NCBI GenBank assembly: GCA_025963775.1
Contig: JAOQAD010000012.1
Coordinates: forward strand, 1 to 64,000
DNA length: 64,000 nucleotides
Source of the DNA: Bacteroidota bacterium
Lineage (GTDB): Bacteria > Bacteroidota > Bacteroidia > 2-12-FULL-35-15
Direction: 5' to 3'
Position numbers and translations under genes: made by a program
Notes under the pieces: generated by a model
Seen by the model: the letters and a program-made list of their open reading frames with translations, nothing else
Databases searched by the model: none
What the model was told of the DNA's origin: nothing
Part shown: piece after piece, positions 44,437-51,649 of the stretch
Position numbering within the stretch: the first letter of the stretch is position 1
Layout: each line of letters begins with the position of its first letter

Positions 44437-46107
44437 ATGAAAAAAACAGTTACACTTTTAGTCGCATCAGCGCTCTTCTGCTCTGCAATGCTGCACGCAC
44501 AGGAAAACGGAGGCATCAGCCCCTACAGCTTTGAACATGCCATTCCCGGAACAGTACCGGTGATCACCATGCCGGAGCATGATTTTACAACAGACATCGC
44601 AGATGCTGCCGCATTTGAAAAAATGGGAAACTATCCGCGCTTCGCACGCCATTTCGATGTGAATGTGACGATGCTGAATTCAGGCGTATGGACAGAGCTT
44701 GGAAACGGTGACCGCACCTGGCGCCTCGACCTGAGATCGGCTGGTGCATTGTCCACCGGCCTTTTCTTCGACAGCTTCTTTCTTCCCGAAGGAGCAACGC
44801 TGCACGTCTACACACCCGACCACAAGCAGGTTTCCGGCTCCTACACCTCCGCCGACAACCAGGGCAACGGATTATTCTCCACCGAATTTTTAAGCGGCGA
44901 TGAGCAGACGATCGAATATTACGAGCCTGCATCCGTAAGAGGGCAGGGACAATTACGCATTACGCAGATGTCACACCAATACCGTGTTCTCGCTATGGCA
45001 GACCCTTGTGAGGTAAACATCATCTGCTCCCCGGAAGGCGACAACTGGCAGGATGAAAAGCGCGGGGTGGTCCGTGTATATGTAGTAGAAGGCAGCTCGG
45101 CAGGTTATTGCTCCGGCACACTGATGAACAACACAGCACTGGATTGCAAACGCTATATCCTCACGGCATTTCACTGCGGCGTAAGCGCAAGCACTGCCAA
45201 TTTCAATTCATGGAAATTTTATTTTGACTACGAAGTGACTACCTGCGGCGGCGGCGATGGCGGGCCAACAACGCATGTTATGACCGGTTGTACAAAGAAA
45301 GCCGACAGTAATGATAACGGAGGAGATTCGGGCTCTGACTTCCTGCTCCTGCAAATGACCTCTACCGCATCTCCATCCTGGTGGCCGAGTGTATACTGGA
45401 ACGGCTGGAACAAAAATGCCACTGCTCCACCGGCTGGCTCTATCGGGATCCACCACCCGGCAGGCACCAATAAAAAGATCTCCATGACCACCGGAACAGG
45501 CAGCTCCACTTCATGGGGCGGAACCGTTGCAGGTACCCACTGGCAGATCCACTGGGGCGGAACAACCAACGGCTGGGGCGTAACAGAAGGCGGCTCATCC
45601 GGCTCTGCGCTTTTCAATACCAGCAGCCAGGTGATCGGAACGCTTACCGGCGGAGGATCATATTGCAACAGTGTTGTTGCAGGCGGACAAAACCAGCCGG
45701 ATGCATACGGTAAATTATCCTATCACTGGACTTCCAACGGCACTGCGGCAGCCAACCAGCTGAAGCCATGGCTCGACCCTTTGAATTCGGGTGTGAGCTC
45801 GCTCAATGGATCCTATTCACCATGCACTGCCACAGGGATCAGTACCATGGAGCCTTCGAGCAGCATCAGCGTATATCCGAACCCGAACAACGGCGAGTTC
45901 AATGTTTCTCTCAGCCTCGATAAGCAAAGCGATGTCACTATCCGCGTACTGAACGTGATGGGACAGGAAGTGACGAGCGAAACTGTGAATGGCATCATTG
46001 ACGGCACATTCAGCATCTCAGTTGACGGCCAGGCCAGCGGAATTTACTTCATAGAAGTACGGACTGAAAGCTCCACCTTCATGAAGAAGATCAATATCAT
46101 TAAATAA
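44437..46107 (+). CDS. Secreted trypsin-fold serine protease (lysyl-endopeptidase-like) with T9SS sorting domain
   Basis: I choose the ATG at 44437 (556 aa), giving signal peptide MKKTVTLLVASALFCSAMLH to AQE. A propeptide-like region precedes the S1 domain, whose triad reads ILTAFHCG (H246), SGSDFLLLQM (D301) and TEGGSSGSALF (S388). The order and the many Cys, Gly and Trp residues resemble Achromobacter Lys-C proteases. The last 75 residues form a type A T9SS sorting domain (ISVYPNPNNGEF, then QASGIYFIEV, KKINIIK). Thus it is exported, cleaved and probably attached to the cell surface or released, degrading proteins outside the cell. A hairpin terminator follows directly. Confidence 0.93.
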   Translation: MKKTVTLLVASALFCSAMLHAQENGGISPYSFEHAIPGTVPVITMPEHDFTTDIADAAAFEKMGNYPRFARHFDVNVTMLNSGVWTELGNGDRTWRLDLRSAGALSTGLFFDSFFLPEGATLHVYTPDHKQVSGSYTSADNQGNGLFSTEFLSGDEQTIEYYEPASVRGQGQLRITQMSHQYRVLAMADPCEVNIICSPEGDNWQDEKRGVVRVYVVEGSSAGYCSGTLMNNTALDCKRYILTAFHCGVSASTANFNSWKFYFDYEVTTCGGGDGGPTTHVMTGCTKKADSNDNGGDSGSDFLLLQMTSTASPSWWPSVYWNGWNKNATAPPAGSIGIHHPAGTNKKISMTTGTGSSTSWGGTVAGTHWQIHWGGTTNGWGVTEGGSSGSALFNTSSQVIGTLTGGGSYCNSVVAGGQNQPDAYGKLSYHWTSNGTAAANQLKPWLDPLNSGVSSLNGSYSPCTATGISTMEPSSSISVYPNPNNGEFNVSLSLDKQSDVTIRVLNVMGQEVTSETVNGIIDGTFSISVDGQASGIYFIEVRTESSTFMKKINIIK

Positions 46108-46114
46108 GTAAATT

Positions 46115-46151
46115 AAAATTCCGGCTTGCTTTTCCGGCAGGCCGGAATTTT
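46115..46151 (+). terminator. Intrinsic terminator after the protease gene
   Basis: An 11-bp stem AAAATTCCGGC/GCCGGAATTTT (46115-46125 with 46141-46151) and 15-nt loop, with U-rich sequence after it, 7 nt from the stop. Confidence 0.85.
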
Positions 46152-46186
46152 AGTTTAAAGGATTAGCATTTCCTGATTTATTTTTA

Positions 46187-46194
46187 TAGATTTG
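46187..46194 (+). promoter_or_regulatory. Possible -7 promoter box
   Basis: TAGATTTG fits TAnnTTTG and lies 10 nt before the ATG at 46205. No -33 box was found at the expected distance. Confidence 0.35.
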
Positions 46195-46204
46195 TTCCTG
46201 TACA

Positions 46205-46735
46205 ATGAAAAAGGCCGCAGCCATATTTTTACTTTCCATCTTCCTGTTCAACACAATGGGCTATTTCATTGCGTTTAAGATCAGCCAGCTGCAGATCAAA
46301 GAAGCGATCAGGGAAGATATCGAGAATGGCATCCTGCACAATTCGGTTTCAACACTCGTCATAGAGAATTCAAAGATGGCCTCGCTCAACTGGCTCGAAG
46401 ATGACGAATTTGAATACAACAATGAACGCTACGATGTGCTTCACAAATCATCAAACGGCGGCAGCACCACTTTATACTGTATCAACGACAGCAAGGAATC
46501 TGTTCTCTTCAGCAACATGGATGAACATGTAAAAAACCATGTTACCCCTGTTAAATCAACCAAGGATGCAGCAGCAAAAACCATTGCCGACAATGTTGTA
46601 AAGATCGTAAAACATCATTCCTATTCGATCGATGCAGCTGCCCTTACCTTAAACAGCAATTCCTTTCCACCGTTTTTTTCTAATTATACATTTGCTCTTA
46701 TTGAAGCAAATTTTCAACCACCTGAATTAGCGTAA
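46205..46735 (+). CDS. Small exported or membrane-anchored protein, function unknown
   Basis: 176 residues with one N-terminal hydrophobic helix (KAAAIFLLSIFLFNTMGYFIAF). The mature part is a basic/acidic mixture with a helix and FEYNNERYDVLHKSSNGGSTTLYCINDSKE, seen in other Bacteroidota proteins of unknown role. The C-terminus is FIALIEANFQPPELA-like and hydrophobic. No enzyme motif. It stands alone between the terminator and the hairpin region. Confidence 0.65.
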   Translation: MKKAAAIFLLSIFLFNTMGYFIAFKISQLQIKEAIREDIENGILHNSVSTLVIENSKMASLNWLEDDEFEYNNERYDVLHKSSNGGSTTLYCINDSKESVLFSNMDEHVKNHVTPVKSTKDAAAKTIADNVVKIVKHHSYSIDAAALTLNSNSFPPFFSNYTFALIEANFQPPELA

Positions 46736-46808
46736 GCTGTTCTCCGGGAAATCAATCCATCTTTATTTTATTTATCGTTAATGTTATCCGAAAGTGTTAA
46801 CAGGGTTT

Positions 46809-46880
46809 AGTAGTACTCCCTGGAAAACAAATTTGGTGATCAAGGCAACCGCGTTCAGTCGGGGGGCTGAACGCGGATCA
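46809..46880 (+). repeat. Hairpin repeat unit, copy 1
   Basis: A 10-bp perfect stem CCGCGTTCAG/CTGAACGCGG (46849-46858 with 46867-46876) with loop TCGGGGGG. It is preceded by TAGTAGT, ATTTGGTG and AAGGCAA blocks that recur in copy 2. Confidence 0.8.
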
Positions 46881-46949
46881 TGCCATCTGGTCCATTTCCA
46901 TAAATAAGCAAAGAGTGAAGCATTCCGGGAGAATTCCCATCCGAAGGAG

Positions 46950-47041
46950 CTTGCAGGAATTAGTAGTTTTTCCTGCCGGCGATTTTGGTGTAAAAGGCAA
47001 CCGCGTTCAGTCGGGGGGCTGAACGCGGATCCTTGCCTTTT
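46950..47041 (+). repeat. Hairpin repeat unit, copy 2
   Basis: The same 10-bp stem and loop (47001-47010, 47011-47018, 47019-47028). An additional outer stem AAAAGGCAA/TTGCCTTTT (46992-47000 with 47033-47041) is separated by an ATCC bulge, and a U-rich 3' end follows. Copy 2 is therefore shaped like an intrinsic terminator or a small structured RNA. Confidence 0.8.
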
Positions 47042-47229
47042 TACAAAAGCAATGTAAATATATACAGAAAAAAGCACTTTGCAAAAAGTACTGTGGATTG
47101 TATTTGCATAACCTGAATGACACATTTTTCTCCAACAGGTACTTTTTTGTTAAAAAACCGGTGGATTAAAAAAAATATTGCTTTCCAATTATATTTTTTT
47201 TACTTTTGAAAAGCAAATTGAATTTTCCA

Positions 47230-47493
47230 ATGAAAAATTTCGCAAAAATTCTTTTCCTGGTGCTGTTCGCTCTCATCGCGAATACGTCCGGATCATTGGC
47301 TGCCCCTGTGAAAGGGAAAGATACAGACAGCTCTGCAAGCCTTAGAAGCAACATTGCTATTTTCAAAATGATCACCTCTCCTGCTGCTGCACCGGCATCC
47401 ACCACCGGCAAAAGCCTGAAAAAAGCGGGAAGCGTGGCACGCACATCCAACTCCCACACAGTAGTGCCTGTGAAACCCGTACCTGAAGGTTAA
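47230..47493 (+). CDS. Small secreted protein, function unknown
   Basis: 87 residues from the ATG at 47230 (a TTG at 47206 is also in frame). Signal peptide MKNFAKILFLVLFALIANTSG to SLAA; the mature part of about 60 residues is rich in Ser, Ala, Thr and Lys with no Cys, probably disordered. No known family. Orphan gene after the hairpin repeats. Confidence 0.6.
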   Translation: MKNFAKILFLVLFALIANTSGSLAAPVKGKDTDSSASLRSNIAIFKMITSPAAAPASTTGKSLKKAGSVARTSNSHTVVPVKPVPEG

Positions 47494-47560
47494 TCCTTCG
47501 GTAATCCACTCTTAAAGTTATAGTAATACGCTTTGCATATCCTTGCATCATAAATTTTAT

Positions 47561-47779
47561 ATGATGACAACAACTATTGCAAGCACCACCGATGCGGTGA
47601 TCCATTTGAAGAACGGGAAAAGAAAATATGGTTTACTGGTGGATGAGAAGCCGGGCACGGATAATTACTTCTTTATTCCGAATGAATCGATCCCTTTTTT
47701 TACTGAAACACACAGCAACGAATACGTGGAGATCGTTCCGGGAGTACTGATCGAAGCGATCGAAACCGATTTTAAATAA
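47561..47779 (+). CDS. Small conserved-looking cytoplasmic protein, function unknown
   Basis: 72 residues from the ATG at 47561 (a longer frame starts at 47543). No signal or helix; the sequence AVIHLKNGKRKYGLLVDE followed by YFFIPNE and YVEIVPGVLIEAIE looks like a small all-beta, Sm/SH3-like barrel. No motif is recognised. Its stop abuts the convergent DnaJ-domain gene, one base before it. Confidence 0.6.
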   Translation: MMTTTIASTTDAVIHLKNGKRKYGLLVDEKPGTDNYFFIPNESIPFFTETHSNEYVEIVPGVLIEAIETDFK

Positions 47780-48526
47780 TTAAAATCCCCTCTGTTTCTT
47801 AATGTTTTCGTAGGCTTCCTGCACCTTCTGGAATTTTTCCTTGGCTGCATGCTGCACTTCGTCTCCCAATGCCGCTACCTTATCGGGATGAAACTTCACT
47901 GCCATTTTGCGGTATGCCTTTTTGACCTCTTCATCAGAAGCCTCCGGCTCCACTTCAAGGATCCTGTAATCACTGTTCGTATCACGGAAATACATTGCCT
48001 TCAGGGAATTGAAGTCAGCGATGTTCACTCCGAGGTATTCCGAGATCATGGAGATCGTTTCCAGTTCGGAAGGATGCACATGCCCATCGGCCTTTGAAAT
48101 GCCGAATAAATAATGGATCAGCTGCAGGCGCTCGGCATGCGGCATGTATTGCCTGATCTGCGCACACACTTCCCTCAGCGGGATCTCCTGCTTCAGGATC
48201 TCTTTCAGCATCAGTACCTGCTCCTGTGCCTGTGCTTCGCCAAACTGGCGCACCAGGAATGATTTCACATAATCAAGCTCGCTCTTCAGCGTCCTGCCGT
48301 CGCTTTTCATCACTGCAGCGGAAAGCACCAGGAGGCTGGCGGCAAAATCGCCGGCATGCGGGGCATTCATCCTGCCGGGATTTGGAATGCCGGTTGTTGT
48401 CTGCACTGTGATGCTTGCCGCATCGAACATGGATCCGAGCGCAAAGCCAAGCACCGCACCCAGCGGCCCTCCAAATGCCCAACCGAGGCCGCTTCCAACC
48501 CATTTCCCGAACTTTAATTTTACCAT
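47780..48526 (-). CDS. TerB-DnaJ co-chaperone (DjlA-like)
   Basis: 248 residues. The N-terminus has a glycine-rich hydrophobic segment GSGLGWAFGGPLGAVLGFALG (a DjlA-type membrane or oligomerisation motif, about residues 11-31). A TerB-like helical domain (about 60-170) with KSDGRTLKSELDYV and KADGHVHPSELETI, two D-containing metal-type loops, follows. The J domain (185-248) has the HPD motif in VKFHPDKV, so it should stimulate a DnaK partner. It is a single gene, convergent with the 72-aa gene. Confidence 0.9.
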   Translation of the reverse strand: MVKLKFGKWVGSGLGWAFGGPLGAVLGFALGSMFDAASITVQTTTGIPNPGRMNAPHAGDFAASLLVLSAAVMKSDGRTLKSELDYVKSFLVRQFGEAQAQEQVLMLKEILKQEIPLREVCAQIRQYMPHAERLQLIHYLFGISKADGHVHPSELETISMISEYLGVNIADFNSLKAMYFRDTNSDYRILEVEPEASDEEVKKAYRKMAVKFHPDKVAALGDEVQHAAKEKFQKVQEAYENIKKQRGF

Positions 48527-48571
48527 ACCTTTTATTTAAGGCCACGAAGTTAAGAATTTTAAAAACCGGAA

Positions 48572-48601
48572 TTGTTATTCCCTGTTTTTAAAGTAGCTTT
48601 G
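48572..48601 (+). promoter_or_regulatory. Bacteroidota-type promoter for the 132-aa gene
   Basis: TTG (48572-48574), exactly 19 nt, then TAGCTTTG (48594-48601) matches the -33/-7 pattern TTG-N19-TAnnTTTG. The ATG at 48624 lies 22 nt after the -7 box, a normal leader. Confidence 0.75.
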
Positions 48602-48623
48602 AACAAACCTTAAAAACACAAAC

Positions 48624-49022
48624 ATGAAAACAGATCTTTATACCAAGGGAGTGCTGAGCGTGATCGCAGTGGCGCTTGTTGCGCTGGTGTTCCAGAACAT
48701 GAAGCCCTTAAATGAAGCGCAGGCCGGTGCGGTGAACTTCAATAAATTCGCTTCCGTGCCTGTGAATGAGGATGGCTCCATCAATGTGCGCATGACAAGC
48801 GATATGGATGTGAACATTCACAGCGTTGGAGGAAGCAGTGTTTACGGCGCCTTGCCGATCAACCTGAAAGAAGTGGGCGGCAGCAGCTTTTACGGCTCTG
48901 TTCCCATCAACCTGAAGGAAATGAACGGAAGTTCGCTGAGCTCAAGCGGGATACCTGTGAATATAGAGGCTGTAGACGGAATGAATGTATACAGTGCGAT
49001 CCCGGTGAAGGACGTTAAGTAA
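48624..49022 (+). CDS. Small exported repeat protein, function unknown
   Basis: 132 residues with one N-terminal helix (GVLSVIAVALVALVF) and a short mature part. The segment VGGSSVYGALPINLKE is followed by VGGSSFYGSVPINLKE and a third, shorter MNGSSLSSSGIPVNIE: three tandem copies of about 16 residues. A fourth, degenerate one ends the protein. The mature part has no Cys. No family recognised. A good promoter lies upstream. Confidence 0.75.
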   Translation: MKTDLYTKGVLSVIAVALVALVFQNMKPLNEAQAGAVNFNKFASVPVNEDGSINVRMTSDMDVNIHSVGGSSVYGALPINLKEVGGSSFYGSVPINLKEMNGSSLSSSGIPVNIEAVDGMNVYSAIPVKDVK

Positions 49023-49029
49023 GTACCTG

Positions 49030-49071
49030 AACTGCTTCTGTTTACTCTGGAAACAGGCAAAACAGGCAGTT
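49030..49071 (+). terminator. Possible terminator after the 132-aa gene
   Basis: AACTGC-TT-CTGTTT (49030-49043) pairs with AAACAGGCAGTT (49060-49071) with a 2-nt bulge. The tail is weak in U, so the call is tentative. Confidence 0.35.
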
Positions 49072-49231
49072 TCGGATAACCGTTAGATAAATAAATGATA
49101 CAATAGCAATTTTATGTTTTTGATTATCAGATCATTAAGAAATTATTTTTCTAAAAAACTTACTGATCTGTACGGACTAACGATTAATTTTCCTAATATT
49201 GCCGAACAAACCAATAAAACTTATAAAAAAA

Positions 49232-49486
49232 ATGAAAAAAGTATTATTTATCGCAGCAGTTGCTGTTGCTTCTTTAGCATCTTGCAAAAAAGACAGAACT
49301 TGTACTTGTACAACTACTTCAGTATCTACTTATTCTGGTGGATCTACAACTACATCTGGTACTAGCACTGTGACTTACACAAAAGCTAAAAAAGGTGATG
49401 CTCGTGCTGCTTGTTTGAGCTACACAACTACTGACACTTACACTGGTGGTTCTACTACAACTACTGCTGATTGTTCTATCAAATAG
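49232..49486 (+). CDS. Small Thr/Ser-rich lipoprotein with Cys pairs
   Basis: 84 residues from the ATG at 49232 (a TTG at 49199 is in frame). Lipobox LASCKK gives a lipid-anchored Cys near residue 17. The mature part is mostly Thr/Ser/Gly with a C-x-C (TCTCTTT), one Cys in RAACLSY and one in TADCSIK. Two similar blocks, TYSGGSTTTSG and TYTGGSTTTTA, show internal duplication. Codons are almost all U- or A-ending (ACT, TCT, GGT, GCT), unlike neighbours, which suggests very high expression or a different origin. A 15-bp terminator follows 15 nt after the stop. Confidence 0.8.
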   Translation: MKKVLFIAAVAVASLASCKKDRTCTCTTTSVSTYSGGSTTTSGTSTVTYTKAKKGDARAACLSYTTTDTYTGGSTTTTADCSIK

Positions 49487-49501
49487 TCAGTTTTTGATTA
49501 T

Positions 49502-49536
49502 AAAAAAACGCCTTTCAAACGAAAGGCGTTTTTTTT
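49502..49536. terminator. Bidirectional intrinsic terminator
   Basis: A 15-bp stem AAAAAAACGCCTTTC with its complement (49502-49516 and 49521-49535), loop AAAC, followed by Ts. It serves both the small lipoprotein gene (plus) and the TPM gene (minus, stop at 49555). Confidence 0.93.
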
Positions 49537-49554
49537 GTGCTTTATTTTCCTGCA

Positions 49555-50337
49555 TCACCACTTGCCACCTGAGCCGCCACCGCCAAAGCCACCTCCGCCG
49601 AAGCCACCGAATCCGCCGCCACCAAAGCCTCCTGAGCTTCCGCCCCCGAAACCGCCCCTGCCGCCAAGCATAGAGCCCAGGAAAAAGCCTGTTCCCATGC
49701 TCATGCCCCCCCGGCCTCTTCCGCCGCCGCCCCTGCTGATCATACGGATGATGAAGATAATGATGAAGACAATGAGTATAGCTGTTTTCCAGCCGCCGGC
49801 GCTTCTCTTGTTCTTCGCCCCATATTCAGATGAATTGTATTCTCCTTTCGCAAGAGCGATGAGCGCATCTGTTCCTTTATCAAGAGCTTTATAGTTCTCA
49901 CCGCTCTTCAGGTAAGGGTTCATTTCATTTTCCCTGATCTGTTTCGTGGTGAGGTCGGGAATAGCTCCTTCGAGCCCATAACCCACCTGGATGTTCAGGT
50001 CGTGCGTAACCGGATTAACAAGTATGATAACGCCATTATCGAACTTAGCCTGTCCAACGCCCCATTTATGGCCTAAACGGGCAGCATAATCCCAGGGCTC
50101 CAGCCCGCCGAAATCGTTTACGATCACAACAGCGACCTGGTTGGAGGTTTGATTGGCAAAATTTTCAAGCTTTTGCTCCAGCCTTGCAGTCTCATCCGGG
50201 CTTAAAAAGCCGGTACCGGCCAGGTCATTGACCAGCCTCGGCGGGTTCGGCCTTTCCGGAATTCCGTCGTCCTGTGCCGACAGTGTAAACACCGAGCATA
50301 CGCTTATAAATAACAGGGTAATGTATTTTCTGAACAT
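49555..50337 (-). CDS. TPM-domain membrane protein with Gly-rich tail
   Basis: 260 residues. Signal peptide to about residue 21 (LSAQ), TPM domain about 30-165 (LSPDETARLEQKLENFANQT, VAVVIVNDFGG, VGYGLEGAIPD), one helix (about 184-200), and a C-terminal tail made largely of Gly, Ser and Phe (GGFGGGG repeats). This YgcG-like architecture occurs with LemA and a second TPM gene, as here. Members are proposed to take part in envelope protein turnover. The signal suggests the TPM domain faces the periplasm. Confidence 0.9.
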   Translation of the reverse strand: MFRKYITLLFISVCSVFTLSAQDDGIPERPNPPRLVNDLAGTGFLSPDETARLEQKLENFANQTSNQVAVVIVNDFGGLEPWDYAARLGHKWGVGQAKFDNGVIILVNPVTHDLNIQVGYGLEGAIPDLTTKQIRENEMNPYLKSGENYKALDKGTDALIALAKGEYNSSEYGAKNKRSAGGWKTAILIVFIIIFIIRMISRGGGGRGRGGMSMGTGFFLGSMLGGRGGFGGGSSGGFGGGGFGGFGGGGFGGGGSGGKW

Positions 50338-50365
50338 GGAAGATGTGTTGTGAGGTTAGTAAGAA

Positions 50366-50803
50366 TTATTTTCCGAAGGTTACTTCGTTGCTCAGCTCGT
50401 TGGTATCGTCTTTCTCTAAAGGAAAATGGGCTTTCAGCTTTTCGCCCGCCATCTCTATTCCTTTGTTAAGGCCTTCGGTGAATTGCTGCTCCTTAAAATG
50501 AGCCAGCATTGCATCACGGATGTTATCCCAGAAATCCGCAGGCACTTTTTCATTGATGCCTTTGTCGCCAAGAATGGCAAACAGCTGGTCGTTCACTGCG
50601 AGGTAGAACAGTACGCCATTACGGAGCTTTGTCTTGTCCATTTTGAGCCTTGCGAAAACGAGGGCCGCCTGGTCGAGCACATCGCCTTTGCAGGCATCAT
50701 CAATGTGCACGCGGATCTCGCCGGAAGTGTTCAGCTCTGCCGCAGCAATTGCATCCTGTATAGACTGCTGTTGCTCATTTGTAAAGAATTGTTTTGCCTT
50801 CAT
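50366..50803 (-). CDS. TPM-domain protein, soluble
   Basis: 145 residues, no signal or membrane helix. It has the TPM core: FFTNEQQQSIQDAIAAAE, EIRVHIDD, RNGVLFYLAVNDQLFAILGDKGIN. It precedes the membrane TPM gene by 28 nt and follows lemA after a terminator and a tandem-repeat stretch, so the set lemA-TPM-TPM is conserved but transcription may be split. Confidence 0.9.
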   Translation of the reverse strand: MKAKQFFTNEQQQSIQDAIAAAELNTSGEIRVHIDDACKGDVLDQAALVFARLKMDKTKLRNGVLFYLAVNDQLFAILGDKGINEKVPADFWDNIRDAMLAHFKEQQFTEGLNKGIEMAGEKLKAHFPLEKDDTNELSNEVTFGK

Positions 50804-50807
50804 AGGT

Positions 50808-50882
50808 GATGTGGGAGATGAGAGATGAGATTTGAGACGTGAGAGATGAGATTTGAGACGTGGGATATGAGATTTGAGATGG
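50808..50882. repeat. 21-bp tandem repeat, three copies
   Basis: Copies AGAGATGAGATTTGAGACGT-G at 50821-50841 and 50842-50862, and a degenerate third copy to 50882, follow a partial one (50808-50820). The array lies directly before the start of the soluble TPM gene (minus strand), where it could affect expression or spacing. Confidence 0.85.
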
Positions 50883-50891
50883 TAACAATTT

Positions 50892-50930
50892 AAAAGCCCG
50901 GGCGTATTTTATGATCCGGCCCGGGCTCTT
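50892..50930 (-). terminator. Intrinsic terminator after lemA
   Basis: Stem AGCCCGGG/CCCGGGCT (50895-50902 with 50920-50927); read on the minus strand it is followed by TTTTAAATTG, 5 nt after the lemA stop. Confidence 0.75.
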
Positions 50931-50934
50931 TGTT

Positions 50935-51546
50935 TTATTTCTTTTCCTTTTCCCTCATGCTTTGAATGTCGGGAGCAGTTTCTGCACCGCTCTGCGCTTC
51001 AAAATATCCGCGCTTTTCAAAGTTGAACATTCCTGCCCAGATATTTTTAGGAAATCTCCTGATATAGGTGTTGAACTGCTGCGCCACTTCATTGAATCGC
51101 CTGCGCTCTGTTGCAATGCGGTTCTCCATTCCTTCATACTGTGCCTGGAAATCCCTGAAAGCACCTACAGACTGGAGCTGCGGATAATTTTCAGCAACTG
51201 CCATCAGCCTTCCGAGGGAAGATCCGAATGCATTCTGCGCTTTTTCAAACTCCGCGATCTTTTCCGGCGTAAGGTTATCAGCATTGATCTGCACGCTTGT
51301 TGCCTTGCTGCGCGCTTCCATCACTTCTTTCAACGTTTCCTTCTCAAAGTCGGCGGAGCTTTGCACGATCGCAAACAGGTTCTTGGTTTTATCCATACGG
51401 GCCTGGTAGGCTACTTCCACCTGCTGCCACTGTGCGGTAACTCCTTCATCCATGGTAGCCATGGAGTTATAAGAACTGCAGCCGTTGAAGCCAAGCAGCA
51501 GGAAAAATCCCACCACCACTAAAAGAATAATTGTTCCTTTTTTCAT
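50935..51546 (-). CDS. lemA: LemA-family membrane protein
   Basis: 203 residues. One N-terminal helix (TIILLVVVGFFLLLGFNG) then the LemA helical bundle: YNSMATMDEGVTAQWQQVEVAYQARMDKTKNLF, AFGSSLGRLMAVAENYPQLQ, and RRRFNEVAQQFNTYIRRFPKN, all LemA signatures (each here shown only by its start or end). A Cys at residue 23 could be a lipidated position. It heads the lemA-TPM-TPM run. Confidence 0.95.
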   Translation of the reverse strand: MKKGTIILLVVVGFFLLLGFNGCSSYNSMATMDEGVTAQWQQVEVAYQARMDKTKNLFAIVQSSADFEKETLKEVMEARSKATSVQINADNLTPEKIAEFEKAQNAFGSSLGRLMAVAENYPQLQSVGAFRDFQAQYEGMENRIATERRRFNEVAQQFNTYIRRFPKNIWAGMFNFEKRGYFEAQSGAETAPDIQSMREKEKK

Positions 51547-51649
51547 TTTTTATTTTTGTTTTTAGGTTAGTACGCCTGTTTGGTCAAAGCACATACCATA
51601 TCTGCAGTAATGACAGGCTGACGAATTTTGTCAGACCCCTCCCGGCTTC

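Larger units (their letters stand above)
46736..47229. other. Gene-free stretch with a duplicated G6-loop hairpin unit
   Basis: No convincing coding frame. It holds two copies of a palindromic unit 152 nt apart (listed separately). The 100 nt between them (46880-46980) have no clear structure. The last 180 nt before 47230 are AT-rich and may carry the promoter of the next small gene. Confidence 0.6.

Noticed and set aside
46849-47028. attC sites of an integron
   Set aside because: The stems lack RYYYAAC/GTTRRRY core sites, there is no integrase, and the intervening DNA is not a cassette.
46784-47125. 113-aa minus-strand ORF
   Set aside because: Runs through both G6-loop hairpins; composition and overlap indicate a chance frame.
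49535-49894. 119-aa Pro-rich plus-strand ORF
   Set aside because: Antisense of the Gly-rich tail of the TPM protein.
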